Assembly: GCA_964460845.1 (NCBI GenBank)
Contig: CAYWRZ010000002.1
Location: forward strand, 236,599 to 300,598
From: CAYWRZ01 sp964460845
Lineage (GTDB): Bacteria; Bacteroidota; Bacteroidia; Flavobacteriales_D; UBA2798
Length of the DNA stretch: 64,000 bases
Reading direction: 5' to 3'
The translations under genes and the position numbers were made by a program. Position 1 is the stretch's first letter. Each line of letters begins with the position of its first letter. Below are positions 49,732-59,692 of the stretch, piece after piece. The notes beneath the pieces were generated by a model that searched no databases, was not told the origin of the DNA, and saw only the letters and a program-made list of their open reading frames with translations.

Positions 49732-51534
49732 ATGGAATCCAACCCTGCCAAATCCGGAGTCCGGCCGTCCTGGAAAAAGACCAAACGCCTCCTTTCTTTC
49801 CTGTATCCTTACCGCAGAATTTACACCCTCAGTCTGGTGATTCTCTTTTTCTCCAGCTCCGTCTCCATGGCTTTCCCTCTGCTCATGGGGCAGCTTTTCG
49901 GGGCACGCGAGGCTTCACTTTCGGACGTGGACCTGACCGATTTGAACAATGCCACCAGCGTTATCATTCTGCTGCTGCTCGTATTTGCCCTGCAAGCCCT
50001 GCTCTCTTTTTTCAGAATATACACCACCAGCATTGTCACAGAAAACGTGCTGAAAGATATTCGGCAAACTGCCTTTCACAAGCTTATTCGCCTGCCTATT
50101 CGTTTTTACAACCGCAATAAAGTAGGTGAGCTGAGCAGTCGGCTGAGCGCAGATATTGCCCTTTTGCAGGAAACGTTCAGCGTTACTTTTTCCGAATTTA
50201 TCCGCCAGTTCATCACAATCCTTATCGGAATTACCGCCCTTGCCTATCTTTCGTGGGAACTTTCCCTGATCATGCTGGCCGTTATTCCGTTGATGGCTTT
50301 GGTGGCCATTTTTTTCGGACGTTATATCAAAAAGCTTTCGAAAGACGCACAGGATAAAGTAGCCGAATCGAATGTGGTAGTGGAAGAAACGCTGACTTCA
50401 ATTCAGAGCGTAAAAGCGTTTGCCAACGAATTCTATGAGCTGTTCCGCTACCGCAAGGTGACCAACGAGGTAAAAGCGATTTCGATGCGCGGTGCGGTAT
50501 GGCGCGGTGCTTTTGTCTCTTTCATCATTTTCTGTATGTTCGGCTCGATCGTATTTGTGATGTGGCAGGGCGTGCTGCTCACGCAAGCCGGCGAAATGAC
50601 ACAGGCCGAGTTATTCTCTTTCCTTATGCTTTCGGTATTTATCGGTGCTTCGTTCGGCAGTATCCCCGACCTTTTTTCTAAAATTCAGAGAGCGATAGGC
50701 GCTACGGAACGGCTTATGGAATTGCTCGACGAACCCGAAGAAGCCATCAAAACGGATAAATACGTTAGCGCAGGGTTCCGCTTTTCGGGCCGGGTAGAAT
50801 TTGAGCAAGTCAGTTTTCATTACGATTCCAGACCCGATATTCCGGTGCTGAACAGTATTTCTTTTTCTACAGCACCCGGCCAGCAAATCGCTATTGTAGG
50901 CCCTTCGGGTTCCGGAAAATCGACCTTAGTATCGCTGTTGCTTCGCCTGTACGATCCCGTAACAGGACAGGTGCGGTTCGACGGGCAGGATGCCAAAGCA
51001 TTCGATCTGAGTGAGCTTCGTAGTCAAATGGCTATTGTTCCACAGGAAGTAATCCTGTTCGGAGGAACTATTCGTGAAAATATCGCCTACGGCAAACCCG
51101 GTGCAAGCGACGAAGAAATTCAACAGGCGGCTATACAAGCCAATGCCTTTCAATTCATTGAGCGTTTCCCTGATAAATTCGACACCCTGGTCGGTGACCG
51201 GGGAATCCAGCTCTCGGGCGGACAAAGGCAGCGCATTGCTATTGCCCGTGCATTGCTGAAAAACCCGTCGATACTGCTACTCGACGAAGCCACCAGCTCG
51301 CTCGACAGTGAAAGCGAATACCTTGTACAACAGGCGCTTGAACACCTGATGAAGGGGCGTACCTCGTTCGTGATTGCACACCGGCTATCGACCGTCAAAA
51401 AAGCCGATCGGATATTAGTACTGGAAAACGGCGAAATAAAAGAATGGGGCACCCACGAAGAGCTGTCGAACAAAGAAGGCGGACTCTACCAAAAGCTTAG
51501 TCGTATGCAGGGCATCCTTCAGGATATTTCCTGA
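49732..51534 (+). CDS. ABC exporter, MsbA/multidrug type (fused permease-ATPase)
   Basis: A protein of about 600 residues with a six-helix permease domain (starting LYPYRRIYTLSLVILFFSSSV) and a C-terminal ATPase: Walker A GPSGSGKSTLVSLLLRLYD, signature LSGGQRQRIAIARALL, Walker B ILLLDEATSSLDSESE and H-loop IAHRLST. It probably acts as a homodimer exporting lipids or drugs. The start is uncertain: GTG at 49612 and ATG at 49711 are also in frame; I prefer the ATG giving MESNPAKSGVRPSW, which leaves a normal-length N-terminus. Divergent from the flavoprotein gene. Confidence 0.92.
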   Translation: MESNPAKSGVRPSWKKTKRLLSFLYPYRRIYTLSLVILFFSSSVSMAFPLLMGQLFGAREASLSDVDLTDLNNATSVIILLLLVFALQALLSFFRIYTTSIVTENVLKDIRQTAFHKLIRLPIRFYNRNKVGELSSRLSADIALLQETFSVTFSEFIRQFITILIGITALAYLSWELSLIMLAVIPLMALVAIFFGRYIKKLSKDAQDKVAESNVVVEETLTSIQSVKAFANEFYELFRYRKVTNEVKAISMRGAVWRGAFVSFIIFCMFGSIVFVMWQGVLLTQAGEMTQAELFSFLMLSVFIGASFGSIPDLFSKIQRAIGATERLMELLDEPEEAIKTDKYVSAGFRFSGRVEFEQVSFHYDSRPDIPVLNSISFSTAPGQQIAIVGPSGSGKSTLVSLLLRLYDPVTGQVRFDGQDAKAFDLSELRSQMAIVPQEVILFGGTIRENIAYGKPGASDEEIQQAAIQANAFQFIERFPDKFDTLVGDRGIQLSGGQRQRIAIARALLKNPSILLLDEATSSLDSESEYLVQQALEHLMKGRTSFVIAHRLSTVKKADRILVLENGEIKEWGTHEELSNKEGGLYQKLSRMQGILQDIS

Positions 51535-51617
51535 GCATTTCCCTGAATCTGCTTTAAGAAAAAGCCGGAATCGTTACCTTTACAAGGCATCCCTTGTTCC
51601 AGCCCCCCTGTCCAACT

Positions 51618-53603
51618 ATGTATTTTTCTACATTTTACCGCAAAATACTCCTGATACTCACCGGCCTACTGACCGGAAGCCTCCATTCGGCCAATGCCTT
51701 AGCGGCAAAAACCGACTCGCTCGAAGCGCTGCTAATGTATCATCCGACCGATACTTCGCGAGTAAATCTGCTGCTTGATCTCTGCTCGGAATGGAAATCG
51801 GTAGCACCCGAAAAAGCGCTCAAAACCGGCCACGAAGCACTAAACCTGTCGCGCACTTTAAATTATGAGAAAGGCAGCGGACAGGCATTGCTCAGCATAG
51901 GAGAAATACATTACTACACCGCTAACTATCCCGAAGCGCTGTATTATTTTTTTGAGTCGGTAAAAGTGTACGAAGCTTTGAATTACCCGAAAGGAATCGG
52001 TGCTGCACAAAACAATATCGGTACGGTGTATTACGCCGCTGGAAAGTACAATACCGCACTTTCGTACTACAAGCAGGCCGAACACAACTATGAGCTGGGG
52101 AAAGATACCATAGGGCTGGCGCGTGCGCGGAACAATATCGGGAACCTTTTTTTTCAGCGTGAAGATTATCCGCATGCCCTGAAATATTACCACTCTTCGC
52201 TGGCCTTGAAAAAAGCGATGGGTGACCATGAAGGTTCGGCCATGTCGTACAACAACCTCGGTAATGTATATGGCGAAAAAGGCGATTATGTCACTTCACG
52301 CAACTATTTCCGCAAGGCGCTGCGCATTTTTGAAGAAGCGGGCGATAGCTATGGCGCTGCCATGACACTCAACAATATCGGGATTCTGTATTCGCTCGAA
52401 GGCGATTCGGCAAAAGCCATTCAACATACCCGCAAAGGACTCGAATATGCCCATTCTGTCAATGCTTCGGAACTCAGACAAGATGCCTACGAAAGTCTTG
52501 CTGAAATATACAGGGAATTCGGCGACTACAAAAAAGCCTACGAATACTTCAGGCATTTCGCTGCGCTGAAAGACACCCTGCTCAACGAAGAGAATCAGAA
52601 AAACCTCAATGAGCTGAAAGCTCGTTACGATACCGAAAAGAAAGAGCAGCAATTAGTGCTGAATCAAGCCGAGCTCGACAGACAACGTACCTTTAATGCC
52701 TGGCTCATGGGTTTTATCGGACTGGGTACGCTGTTAGCCATCGTATTGATAGTAGCTTATTTGGACAAAAAACGAACCAACCGAAAGCTAAGCGATCAAA
52801 AAAAGCTGATCGAAACCAAAAACAGCGAGCTTTCTGAAAAAAACCGCAACATTACCGACAGCCTGGAATACGCCAGCCGTATCCAGCAGGCCATGCTGCC
52901 TCCCGAACGGTTTTTCCGTCGTATTTTTCCCGAATCGTTTGTGTTTTACCGCCCGAAAGACATCGTAAGCGGTGATTTTTACTGGTTAGAAACACGAGGA
53001 GATCAAATAATGGTAGCGGTAGCCGACTGTACCGGTCACGGCGTGCCGGGCGCTTTTATGTCGGTAGCCGGACACAACCTGCTGATGGAAACCGTGAACG
53101 TGCATGGTATTACCGAACCCGCCGAAGTGTTAGGCGAAATCAGCAAAGGGCTGGCGCGGCTGCTTTATCAGGAACGCGGCGAAACGGATGTAAAAGACGG
53201 AATGGACATTTCGCTATGCCGCATCGATGTAAACCGGAAAAAACTGCATTACGCGGGCGCATTCAGCAATTTATGGATTGTCCGACACGAAAAGCTTATC
53301 GAAATTCCCGGTAATAAATTTTCTATCGGATCTTTTCTACGGGCGGGCACTTCGGGTTTTACCTCGCACGAAATTTCGCTCGAAACGGGCGATAATCTCT
53401 ATCTTTTCTCTGACGGATTCGCCGATCAGTTCGGCGGGAAACAGGGCAAAAAATTCAAGCCCGTCCAACTCCGAAACCTGCTTATTTCTATCCATCATCT
53501 CGATATGGAAAAGCAGTACCGCGAGCTGGAAAAGCATTTTGACGCATGGAAAGGAGACTACGATCAGGTAGATGACGTGTGCCTCGTAGGTATTCGGATA
53601 TGA
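51618..53603 (+). CDS. TPR protein with SpoIIE-type PP2C phosphatase
   Basis: A 661-residue membrane protein: signal/anchor (LLILTGLLTGSLHSANALA), about six TPRs (NNIGTVYYAAGKYNTALSYYKQAEHN, YNNLGNVYGEKGDYVTSRNYFRKA), a membrane helix (AWLMGFIGLGTLLAIVLIVAYL, about 363-384), coiled coil, and a SpoIIE/PP2C phosphatase with VAVADCTGHGVPGAFMS and FSDGFADQFGG. Sensor-phosphatases of this layout dephosphorylate anti-sigma-antagonist type partners in partner-switching; no partner gene is adjacent. The start ATG gives MYFSTFYRKI. Confidence 0.9.
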   Translation: MYFSTFYRKILLILTGLLTGSLHSANALAAKTDSLEALLMYHPTDTSRVNLLLDLCSEWKSVAPEKALKTGHEALNLSRTLNYEKGSGQALLSIGEIHYYTANYPEALYYFFESVKVYEALNYPKGIGAAQNNIGTVYYAAGKYNTALSYYKQAEHNYELGKDTIGLARARNNIGNLFFQREDYPHALKYYHSSLALKKAMGDHEGSAMSYNNLGNVYGEKGDYVTSRNYFRKALRIFEEAGDSYGAAMTLNNIGILYSLEGDSAKAIQHTRKGLEYAHSVNASELRQDAYESLAEIYREFGDYKKAYEYFRHFAALKDTLLNEENQKNLNELKARYDTEKKEQQLVLNQAELDRQRTFNAWLMGFIGLGTLLAIVLIVAYLDKKRTNRKLSDQKKLIETKNSELSEKNRNITDSLEYASRIQQAMLPPERFFRRIFPESFVFYRPKDIVSGDFYWLETRGDQIMVAVADCTGHGVPGAFMSVAGHNLLMETVNVHGITEPAEVLGEISKGLARLLYQERGETDVKDGMDISLCRIDVNRKKLHYAGAFSNLWIVRHEKLIEIPGNKFSIGSFLRAGTSGFTSHEISLETGDNLYLFSDGFADQFGGKQGKKFKPVQLRNLLISIHHLDMEKQYRELEKHFDAWKGDYDQVDDVCLVGIRI

Positions 53604-53638
53604 GCGATAAGCGCGTTACTCCCGAAAAATGAGATTTT

Positions 53639-54292
53639 TCAGTTTCCGGCTAAATCCGCGATGGTTTGTGCAGGATCGGCCGATTTGAATACAAAGCTAC
53701 CCGCCACCAGCACATCGGCTCCCGCCTGGGCCAGCAAGGGCGCATTGGCAGCGTTAACTCCGCCGTCCACTTCAATAAGCGTAGCCGCACCGGCACGTGT
53801 AATCAATTCCCGGGCTTGTGCCACTTTGCGATAGGTTTGTGCAATAAATTGTTGTCCACCAAAGCCGGGATTCACGCTCATCAGCAGCAGCACATCCACA
53901 TCGGTAATCACCTCTTCGAGCAGGTGTACGGGGCTATGCGGGTTAAGCGCTACGCCCGTTTTCATTCCGGCCTGACGAATGGCTTGCAAGGTGCGGTGCA
54001 AATGGGTCGAGGCTTCGAGGTGTACCGTAAGTATATCGGCTCCGCAACGTTTAAATTCTTCGACATAACGTTCGGGCTGCACAATCATCAGGTGCACATC
54101 GAGGGGTTTCTGCGCGTGCTTTTTGATGGCTTCGATAACGGGCATTCCGTACGAAATATTGGGTACAAATACCCCGTCCATCACATCGATATGAAACCAA
54201 TGTGCGGCACTGCGATTCACCATTTCGATGTCGCGTTGCAGGTTGGCAAAATCGGCCGAAAGCAACGAAGGGGCAATAAGCGGTTTTTTCAT
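53639..54292 (-). CDS. rpe: ribulose-phosphate 3-epimerase
   Basis: Pentose-phosphate enzyme interconverting ribulose-5-P and xylulose-5-P. The 217-residue TIM barrel shows APSLLSADFANL, HIDVMDGVFVPNISYGM with metal/catalytic residues, VHLEASTHLHRTLQ, LLMSVNPGFGGQQFI and EVDGGVNAANAPLLAQAGAD. Three bp downstream of the phosphoribosyltransferase gene, so cotranscribed in a minus-strand series. Confidence 0.96.
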   Translation of the reverse strand: MKKPLIAPSLLSADFANLQRDIEMVNRSAAHWFHIDVMDGVFVPNISYGMPVIEAIKKHAQKPLDVHLMIVQPERYVEEFKRCGADILTVHLEASTHLHRTLQAIRQAGMKTGVALNPHSPVHLLEEVITDVDVLLLMSVNPGFGGQQFIAQTYRKVAQARELITRAGAATLIEVDGGVNAANAPLLAQAGADVLVAGSFVFKSADPAQTIADLAGN

Positions 54293-54295
54293 AAA

Positions 54296-54799
54296 TTATT
54301 GCAGGTAAACCGTATCGTTTCCGGATTGAAACTGTACCACGATGTGTTCCTGAAGCGTGGTCGAAAGGGTAAGTCCGACAAAATCGGCACGGATGGGAAA
54401 TTTGCGGTGACGGCGATCGACCAAACATACCGTGCTGAGGCGTTTGACCGGTGCCTGTAGCACATATCGCGCCGCGTAAATGAGCGTTTTTCCGCTGTTC
54501 AGCACATCGTCTATTAGCACGACATACTGGCCTTTCAACGCTTCGAGCGGGATGCTGAGCTGTACTTCGCGTTCGAGCGGATTGTCTTTGTGCAGGGTGA
54601 TTTTACCGAGCTCCCATTGCAGGGAAGAAATATGCGCCAGTCGCGCGGCAAGACGTTCGGCTAACAGGTACCCCTGCCCGGCCACTCCGAGAAGAATAAC
54701 CTTGTCGGCTTCAAAAAAATTTTCATAAAGCTCGTGCGCTATACGATTGATTTTTTGCGCTATCTGCTCGTGCCTGAGCACTATTGTTTGCGGATCCAT
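54296..54799 (-). CDS. phosphoribosyltransferase, PyrR-like
   Basis: A 167-residue type I PRTase with VILLGVAGQGYLLAERLAARL, the PRPP loop VVLIDDVLNSGKTLIYA and the basic segment TVCLVDRRHRKFPIRADFVG. The pattern fits PyrR/ComF-like enzymes. Whether it is a uracil PRTase, a regulator of pyrimidine genes or another salvage enzyme cannot be told, though upp and pyrD are in this window. Gap to rpe 3 bp and to the NlpC/P60 gene 12 bp, implying one operon. Confidence 0.88.
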   Translation of the reverse strand: MDPQTIVLRHEQIAQKINRIAHELYENFFEADKVILLGVAGQGYLLAERLAARLAHISSLQWELGKITLHKDNPLEREVQLSIPLEALKGQYVVLIDDVLNSGKTLIYAARYVLQAPVKRLSTVCLVDRRHRKFPIRADFVGLTLSTTLQEHIVVQFQSGNDTVYLQ

Positions 54800-54811
54800 T
54801 CGAGCGGTTTG

Positions 54812-55315
54812 TTAAGCCTTTTGTTTTAACCTGCCGCTAAGGTAATAGTATTTATCGTAATACGCCTGCGAGAGGCTGTCGATACGCACTCCGCCATGTA
54901 CGGCCGCATGGACAAAGCGCCCGTTACCGAGGTAGAGTCCTACATGCGAGATATAGGTTTTGCGAATTTTAAAAAATACGAGATCGCCTTCGTCCAACTC
55001 GTCGCGTTCTACCGGAATACAGTGCTTAAAATGCTCGCCTGCGCCACCCGACAAAGAGGTGCCATAGATACGGTTGCAAATAATGCGCACAAAACCCGAA
55101 CAGTCCACCCCATCGCGGCTAAGTCCGCCATAGCGATAACGCACGCCCAGCCAACTGTAAAATTCGCGGTAAAGCCCCAGGTTGGTACAGGTGCTATCGT
55201 ACGTAATGCCCTGCGCTTCGATAAAACGGATGAGCGTGCTGTCGGACACTGTTGCCGAAGCATAAGAAGCACGGGCAAATAGCATGAAAAACAATATAAT
55301 GCCTATCCTTTTCAT
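54812..55315 (-). CDS. exported NlpC/P60 cell-wall hydrolase
   Basis: A 167-residue protein with a short signal peptide (MKRIGIILFFMLFARASYA) and a C40 domain: YRYGGLSRDGVDCSGFVRI with the catalytic cysteine, ISHVGLYLGNGRFVHAAV with the catalytic histidines, and EGDLVFFKI. It cleaves peptidoglycan stem peptides in the periplasm. Unlike the gene at 8863 it has a signal peptide but no SH3 domain. It shares an operon-like spacing with the phosphoribosyltransferase gene. Confidence 0.9.
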   Translation of the reverse strand: MKRIGIILFFMLFARASYASATVSDSTLIRFIEAQGITYDSTCTNLGLYREFYSWLGVRYRYGGLSRDGVDCSGFVRIICNRIYGTSLSGGAGEHFKHCIPVERDELDEGDLVFFKIRKTYISHVGLYLGNGRFVHAAVHGGVRIDSLSQAYYDKYYYLSGRLKQKA

Positions 55316-55360
55316 GCCTGCAAAAATACGGCCTTCGATCGGGAAAGCCGAAAATAGCGG

Positions 55361-55948
55361 CTATTTTTTCTCCAAAATTACAAACAGCTCACGCCCGGCA
55401 CGCGGAGCGATGGAATTGTAGCAAGTTTCCATTGTAAGGATTTGAAAATAAGCCGAAAACAACTGCTCATATTCGGCTTTTGAGCCCCCGAAAGGCGGCT
55501 TGTCGGTATTGAGCGCATCGTCGAATAAGAGTCCCACGAGACGACCGCCCTCACTGAGCAAAGAGGCCGCTTTTTGCACATACGCTTCGCGCTGGGAAGG
55601 CGCTAAGGCACAGAAAAAAGTGTGTTCTAAGATAAGATCATACTGCCCTTCGAGGGCAAAAAAATCGTGCTGAATAAGATTTTCTTTCGGGAAATCGCTT
55701 ACCCTTTCGGCAAAGCGTGCCAAAGGCTCAGGGGCCAAATCGAGCAGCGCTACCGACGTAAATCCCTGCCGGTGCAGGTACTCGCCCTCGTAACCCGAAC
55801 CGCAACCGGGAATAAGAATACGCAGCGACTTCTCTTCTAACTGATCGGCGTAGGCACATAAGGCCGGCACTGCATAACCGATGTCCCATCCCGTTTGCCC
55901 CGAAAGGTAACGTGCGCTCCAATAAGGCGCATCCAGCTTTTCATTCAT
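55361..55948 (-). CDS. TPMT-family SAM-dependent methyltransferase
   Basis: A 195-residue class I methyltransferase starting MNEKLDAPYWSARYLSGQTGWDIG, with SAM motif ILIPGCGSGYEGEYLHRQGF and LALLDLAPEPLARFAERV, then the acidic LILEHTFFCALAPSQREAYV segment. The W-x-x-R-Y and GTGWDIG-type start matches thiopurine/thiol methyltransferases, as used for selenium, tellurium or thiol detoxification. Substrate not determinable. Confidence 0.9.
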   Translation of the reverse strand: MNEKLDAPYWSARYLSGQTGWDIGYAVPALCAYADQLEEKSLRILIPGCGSGYEGEYLHRQGFTSVALLDLAPEPLARFAERVSDFPKENLIQHDFFALEGQYDLILEHTFFCALAPSQREAYVQKAASLLSEGGRLVGLLFDDALNTDKPPFGGSKAEYEQLFSAYFQILTMETCYNSIAPRAGRELFVILEKK

Positions 55949-55980
55949 GCCGCAAAGATCATAAAAAAACAGGTCTGACT

Positions 55981-56982
55981 TTAATCCAAAGGTATGGGCT
56001 TGAGCTTTTCGTATTCGATTAAAAAATGATCACCGTTAACTACGGTCTTCTCCATTTTATTGTAGTTATTGGGCTTTTCGGGTCGAATCACAATCGGAAT
56101 ATACAGCGTAATATTCCCTTTATGGTAGGGAAAATCCATCCGGGTGAAGAGGGATAAATAATGTCCGATAACTATCTCGTGCGCATTGGCGTACAGCACG
56201 ACACATTCCCGGCTCATTTTCCGATCTTCGTTGTTGAGCGTTATTTTAAGGAATAGCGTATCCGTCTTTTCATACTCTAACACCCTCATCCCTTCGTGTA
56301 AAGGATTATGAATCAAATTGGAAAGAATCCTTCTTTTATGTGTATTAAAATAATGTATGCTTATACTATCGTTTACCATTTTAGGGTTAAACAATAAGGT
56401 ATCGTTCGAGTAAAACGCGTCCAATCGCTTTCTTTTAACCCTTTCTACAGGGTGATTTTGCGCGGATACCCGAAGCGTATCGCTTTCTTTTTCTGCTTCG
56501 GTGCTTAATTCAGGAAAATAGCGGGCACAATGCTGCTGCTGAAACAAAGCCGTATCTGTAAAATAGATTTCGGCACACATTCGCTCCCTAAGCACATCGA
56601 TTGTAGTGCGATACCCCTGAACACGCCCGGTTAAACTTCCATACCGGCTGAGCGTGTCCAAATAATTTTCCGCAAGATTATAATACCTGAATGCTTCTTC
56701 TTTGTTTCCTCTTCTATGCTGTATATAACCGGCGTTAATATGGTAAATGGAAAGCTTTCGAAAACGATAATACTGCCTGTTCTCGTTTGCTTTACCTGTA
56801 AAATCGCTTTTATTTATCCATAAAACAATCAGACTATCCACACAGTCGAGCTGATTTTCAACCCCAATACAACGCTGCTGTTCATCCATCACAAACATAT
56901 CATCCCTGATTAACAGGGTATCCTGTGCAAAGCCCGACAGAGCCCACGACAGCAAACACGAAAGAAAAATATGCCTCATCAT
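55981..56982 (-). CDS. exported protein of unknown function
   Basis: A 333-residue protein with a signal peptide (IFLSCLLSWALSGFAQ). A TPR-like stretch (YHINAGYIQHRRGNKEEAFRYYNLAENYLDTL) lies near the middle of the N-terminal half; the C-terminal half looks beta-rich (HEIVIGHYLSLFTRMDFPYHKGNITLYI). No family recognised. It diverges from pyrD with only 9 bp between its start codon and the earliest pyrD frame, and is upstream of the TPMT gene, 32 bp apart. Confidence 0.78.
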   Translation of the reverse strand: MMRHIFLSCLLSWALSGFAQDTLLIRDDMFVMDEQQRCIGVENQLDCVDSLIVLWINKSDFTGKANENRQYYRFRKLSIYHINAGYIQHRRGNKEEAFRYYNLAENYLDTLSRYGSLTGRVQGYRTTIDVLRERMCAEIYFTDTALFQQQHCARYFPELSTEAEKESDTLRVSAQNHPVERVKRKRLDAFYSNDTLLFNPKMVNDSISIHYFNTHKRRILSNLIHNPLHEGMRVLEYEKTDTLFLKITLNNEDRKMSRECVVLYANAHEIVIGHYLSLFTRMDFPYHKGNITLYIPIVIRPEKPNNYNKMEKTVVNGDHFLIEYEKLKPIPLD

Positions 56983-57078
56983 TTACGTTAGATGCAAAAT
57001 AGAATCTTTTTCCATAATTCTGCCCGACTTTCGTATTTATGTATTTGTGTATTTTCGCAGTCCTATCTCCACAAAACG

Positions 57079-58119
57079 ATGTACAAACTGCTGCTCAAAC
57101 CCCTGTTTTTTTGTTTCGACCCCGAAAAAATTCACCATAGGGTGGTACGTATGCTCCGTATGGGACTGGCTATCCCGGGAGTTAAAAAACTGGTTAGAAG
57201 CTACTTTACAGTGTCTCACCCCAGCCTCGAACGGGAAGTGTTCGGGCTAAAATTTCCCAATCCCGTAGGCTTAGCCGCAGGCTTTGACAAAGATGCCCGA
57301 TTAGTGGATGAGCTGGCCTGCCTGGGTTTCGGTTTTGTAGAGATTGGCACGCTTACTCCCCTGCCGCAGGAAGGCAACCCCAGGCCGCGTATGTTCCGCT
57401 TACCGGCCGACCAGGGGCTTATCAACCGCATGGGCTTTAATAACGAAGGGGTAAATGCCGCCGCACAACGCCTGTCGCGACGTAAAAGCAAGATTATCGT
57501 AGGCGGTAATATCGGTAAAAATAAGGTCACGCCTAACGAAGAAGCCGGTCGCGATTATGAAATTGCGTTCGAAACCCTGTTCGACACGGTCGATTATTTT
57601 GTAGTGAACGTAAGCTCTCCCAATACGCCCAACCTGCGCGAGCTACAAGACCGCGAGCCCCTTACCCGCCTGCTCTCGGACCTCAAAACGCTGAATGCCG
57701 CCAAGCCTTCGCCCAAACCCATTTTGCTCAAAATAGCACCCGACCTGAGCGAGGCCCAGCTCGACGACATTATCCTGATTGTCAAAGAGACACAAATAGA
57801 CGGCCTTATTGCTACCAATACCACCATTTCGCGCAGCGGACTGCATACTCCCGAAAAAGAGCTGGAGCGCATCGGTGCCGGAGGACTCAGCGGTAAGCCT
57901 GTAACCCACCGTTCGACCGAAGTGATCCGGTACCTCAACCAAAAATCCGGGGGGGCGTTCCCCATTATCGGGGTGGGAGGCATCCATTCGCCCGAAGATG
58001 CGCTTGAAAAGCTCGAAGCGGGTGCCACATTGGTACAGGTTTACACGGGTTTTATTTACGAAGGACCTTCGCTGGTAAAACGTATCAACAAAGCCCTTGT
58101 ACAAAGAAGCAAGGCATAA
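57079..58119 (+). CDS. pyrD: dihydroorotate dehydrogenase (quinone), class 2
   Basis: Fourth step of pyrimidine synthesis, coupled to membrane quinone. The 346-residue FMN enzyme has the class 2 N-terminal quinone-site extension ([20 protein letters not shown]), [37 protein letters not shown], the catalytic serine in [14 protein letters not shown], and [20 protein letters not shown]. Start ATG, since the upstream frame (to 56992) is an unrelated leader. TATTTTCG just upstream fits a -7 element. HMG-CoA-lyase-like gene follows 48 bp later. Confidence 0.95.
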   Translation: MYKLLLKPLFFCFDPEKIHHRVVRMLRMGLAIPGVKKLVRSYFTVSHPSLEREVFGLKFPNPVGLAAGFDKDARLVDELACLGFGFVEIGTLTPLPQEGNPRPRMFRLPADQGLINRMGFNNEGVNAAAQRLSRRKSKIIVGGNIGKNKVTPNEEAGRDYEIAFETLFDTVDYFVVNVSSPNTPNLRELQDREPLTRLLSDLKTLNAAKPSPKPILLKIAPDLSEAQLDDIILIVKETQIDGLIATNTTISRSGLHTPEKELERIGAGGLSGKPVTHRSTEVIRYLNQKSGGAFPIIGVGGIHSPEDALEKLEAGATLVQVYTGFIYEGPSLVKRINKALVQRSKA

Positions 58120-58143
58120 GCAGGAATTACAGCCGGGATTTCT

Positions 58144-58151
58144 TACTTTTG
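58144..58151 (+). promoter_or_regulatory. -7 element upstream of the HMG-CoA-lyase-like gene
   Basis: TACTTTTG matches TAnnTTTG exactly, 16 bp before the ATG, so the gene may have its own promoter despite following pyrD. No clear -33 box. Confidence 0.4.
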
Positions 58152-58167
58152 AGAAAGCACCAAGCTT

Positions 58168-59034
58168 ATGTATGTTCCTTCTATTAAACTGGTAGAATGT
58201 CCCCGCGATGCCATGCAGGGGCTTCACGACTTTGTCCCTACCGCCATAAAAATCGAATACCTTAACCGCTTGCTGCGTGTAGGATTCGACACCCTCGATT
58301 TCGGCAGCTTCGTAAGTCCGAAAGCCATTCCACAACTGCGCGATACCGCCGAAGTGCTGGCCGGTCTCGACCTGAGCGACACCCAAACCCGGCTGCTGGC
58401 TATCGTAGCCAATACCCGTGGGGCGGAAGACGCCTGCCGTTTCCCCGAAATTGCTTACCTCGGCTACCCTTTTTCCATCTCCGAAACCTTCCAGCAGCGC
58501 AATACCAATGCCTCTATTGCCGAATCGCTCAAAAGGGTCGAAGAAATTCATGCCCTTTGCGAAAAACACGGTAAAAAGCTGGTGGTATATCTCTCCATGG
58601 CCTTCGGGAATCCTTACGGTGACGAATGGAACAGCGAGGTAGCGCTTCGCTGGACCGAAGAATTATGCCGAAAAATAGGCATACGTATCATCGCACTTTC
58701 CGACACCATCGGCGTATCCAATCCGGAAAACATACAGTACCTGTTCCGCTCCTTGATTCCGGCATTTAAAGACGTAGAGTTCGGTGCGCACCTGCATACC
58801 ACACCCGATACCTGGCAGGAAAAAGTACAGGCCGTGTGGGACAGCGGCTGCCGCAGGCTCGATAGCGCCATTCGCGGATTCGGAGGTTGCCCCATGGCGG
58901 CCGATGCCCTGACCGGGAATATGCCTACCGAAAATGTACTGCGGTTTCTTTACGAAAAGAAAATCCCTTCAGGCGTAGATGAGCTTGCTTTTGCAGAAGC
59001 CATGCGCTATTCTGCCGAAGTATTCGGGAAATGA
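58168..59034 (+). CDS. hydroxymethylglutaryl-CoA lyase-like enzyme
   Basis: A 288-residue TIM-barrel HMGL/DRE-type enzyme that would split HMG-CoA (or a related acyl-CoA) to acetoacetate and acetyl-CoA. Seen: VECPRDAMQGLHDFVP (the RDGxQ region, here RDAMQ), DFGSFVSPKAIPQL, HLHTTPDTW metal histidines and the mobile loop RGFGGCPMA with its catalytic cysteine. Because methylcrotonyl-CoA-carboxylase-like protein is also in this window, leucine catabolism is a plausible pathway, though the genes are 50 kb apart. Confidence 0.9.
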   Translation: MYVPSIKLVECPRDAMQGLHDFVPTAIKIEYLNRLLRVGFDTLDFGSFVSPKAIPQLRDTAEVLAGLDLSDTQTRLLAIVANTRGAEDACRFPEIAYLGYPFSISETFQQRNTNASIAESLKRVEEIHALCEKHGKKLVVYLSMAFGNPYGDEWNSEVALRWTEELCRKIGIRIIALSDTIGVSNPENIQYLFRSLIPAFKDVEFGAHLHTTPDTWQEKVQAVWDSGCRRLDSAIRGFGGCPMAADALTGNMPTENVLRFLYEKKIPSGVDELAFAEAMRYSAEVFGK

Positions 59035-59077
59035 ACCGCTGCGCTGTGTTAATTTTTACTTCAACTTTCAACACCTA

Positions 59078-59689
59078 ATGGCAAGCCCTAAACTCTTTTT
59101 GTGTTTCATAGGCATCTGTAGCCTCAGCTTGTTTTTTTCCTGTAAAAACGAGCCAAAAGAAAAGGAAAATGAATTTTCGCCCGAAAAAATACTCATCCCT
59201 CTTTCCTATCCTCCATTCGAAGACAGTGTGATAGGTTCGATCCTACAGGAAGTGGGACTCTGCCTGAACAGCAGCGATACCGCCAAAGCCGATTCCTTAC
59301 AGGTTCCACCCTGCCGCCACGACTGGTTTCGCGTATTCCGTAACCGCAAAGACCGTCCCTGGGCCGATGGATTTGTGGTCGAAGTGAAAGAAGGCATTTA
59401 TTCGCACACCCCCCGCGTGCTACACCTAATCCGTACCGAAGGAAAATACCGTGTAACCAACGATTACCGGGGCGAACTGCTCGAAATGCGCACCACTCCC
59501 GAAGGGAATTATGATCTGATCATACGCTATCCCGAACCCGAAATAGGTACCGTAGCTATCTTGCACGAATGGAAAGTAAATCATTACGAACCCGTGACCG
59601 TGATTGAGATCAATGATCATTTTGTGAAAGAAGAAAAAATGGATTCGCTCAACCGACTTTACATCGACCATTTTGCCTGGGGATTCTGA
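59078..59689 (+). CDS. lipoprotein of unknown function
   Basis: A 203-residue lipoprotein: signal ending in lipobox-like LSLFFSCKNE, then an acidic, beta-looking domain (DRPWADGFVVEVKEGIYSH, EMRTTPEGNYDLIIRYPEPE). Start is the ATG giving MASPKLFLCFIG; a longer in-frame start at 58979 would run back into the HMG-CoA-lyase gene. No family recognised. The next gene begins 3 bp after its stop. Confidence 0.78.
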   Translation: MASPKLFLCFIGICSLSLFFSCKNEPKEKENEFSPEKILIPLSYPPFEDSVIGSILQEVGLCLNSSDTAKADSLQVPPCRHDWFRVFRNRKDRPWADGFVVEVKEGIYSHTPRVLHLIRTEGKYRVTNDYRGELLEMRTTPEGNYDLIIRYPEPEIGTVAILHEWKVNHYEPVTVIEINDHFVKEEKMDSLNRLYIDHFAWGF

Positions 59690-59692
59690 GCC

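Noticed and set aside
53624..53640. GAAAAAT/ATTTTTC hairpin between the SpoIIE-like and rpe genes
   Set aside because: The stem is almost only A-T pairs with a 3-nt loop and reaches into the rpe stop; too weak to call a terminator.
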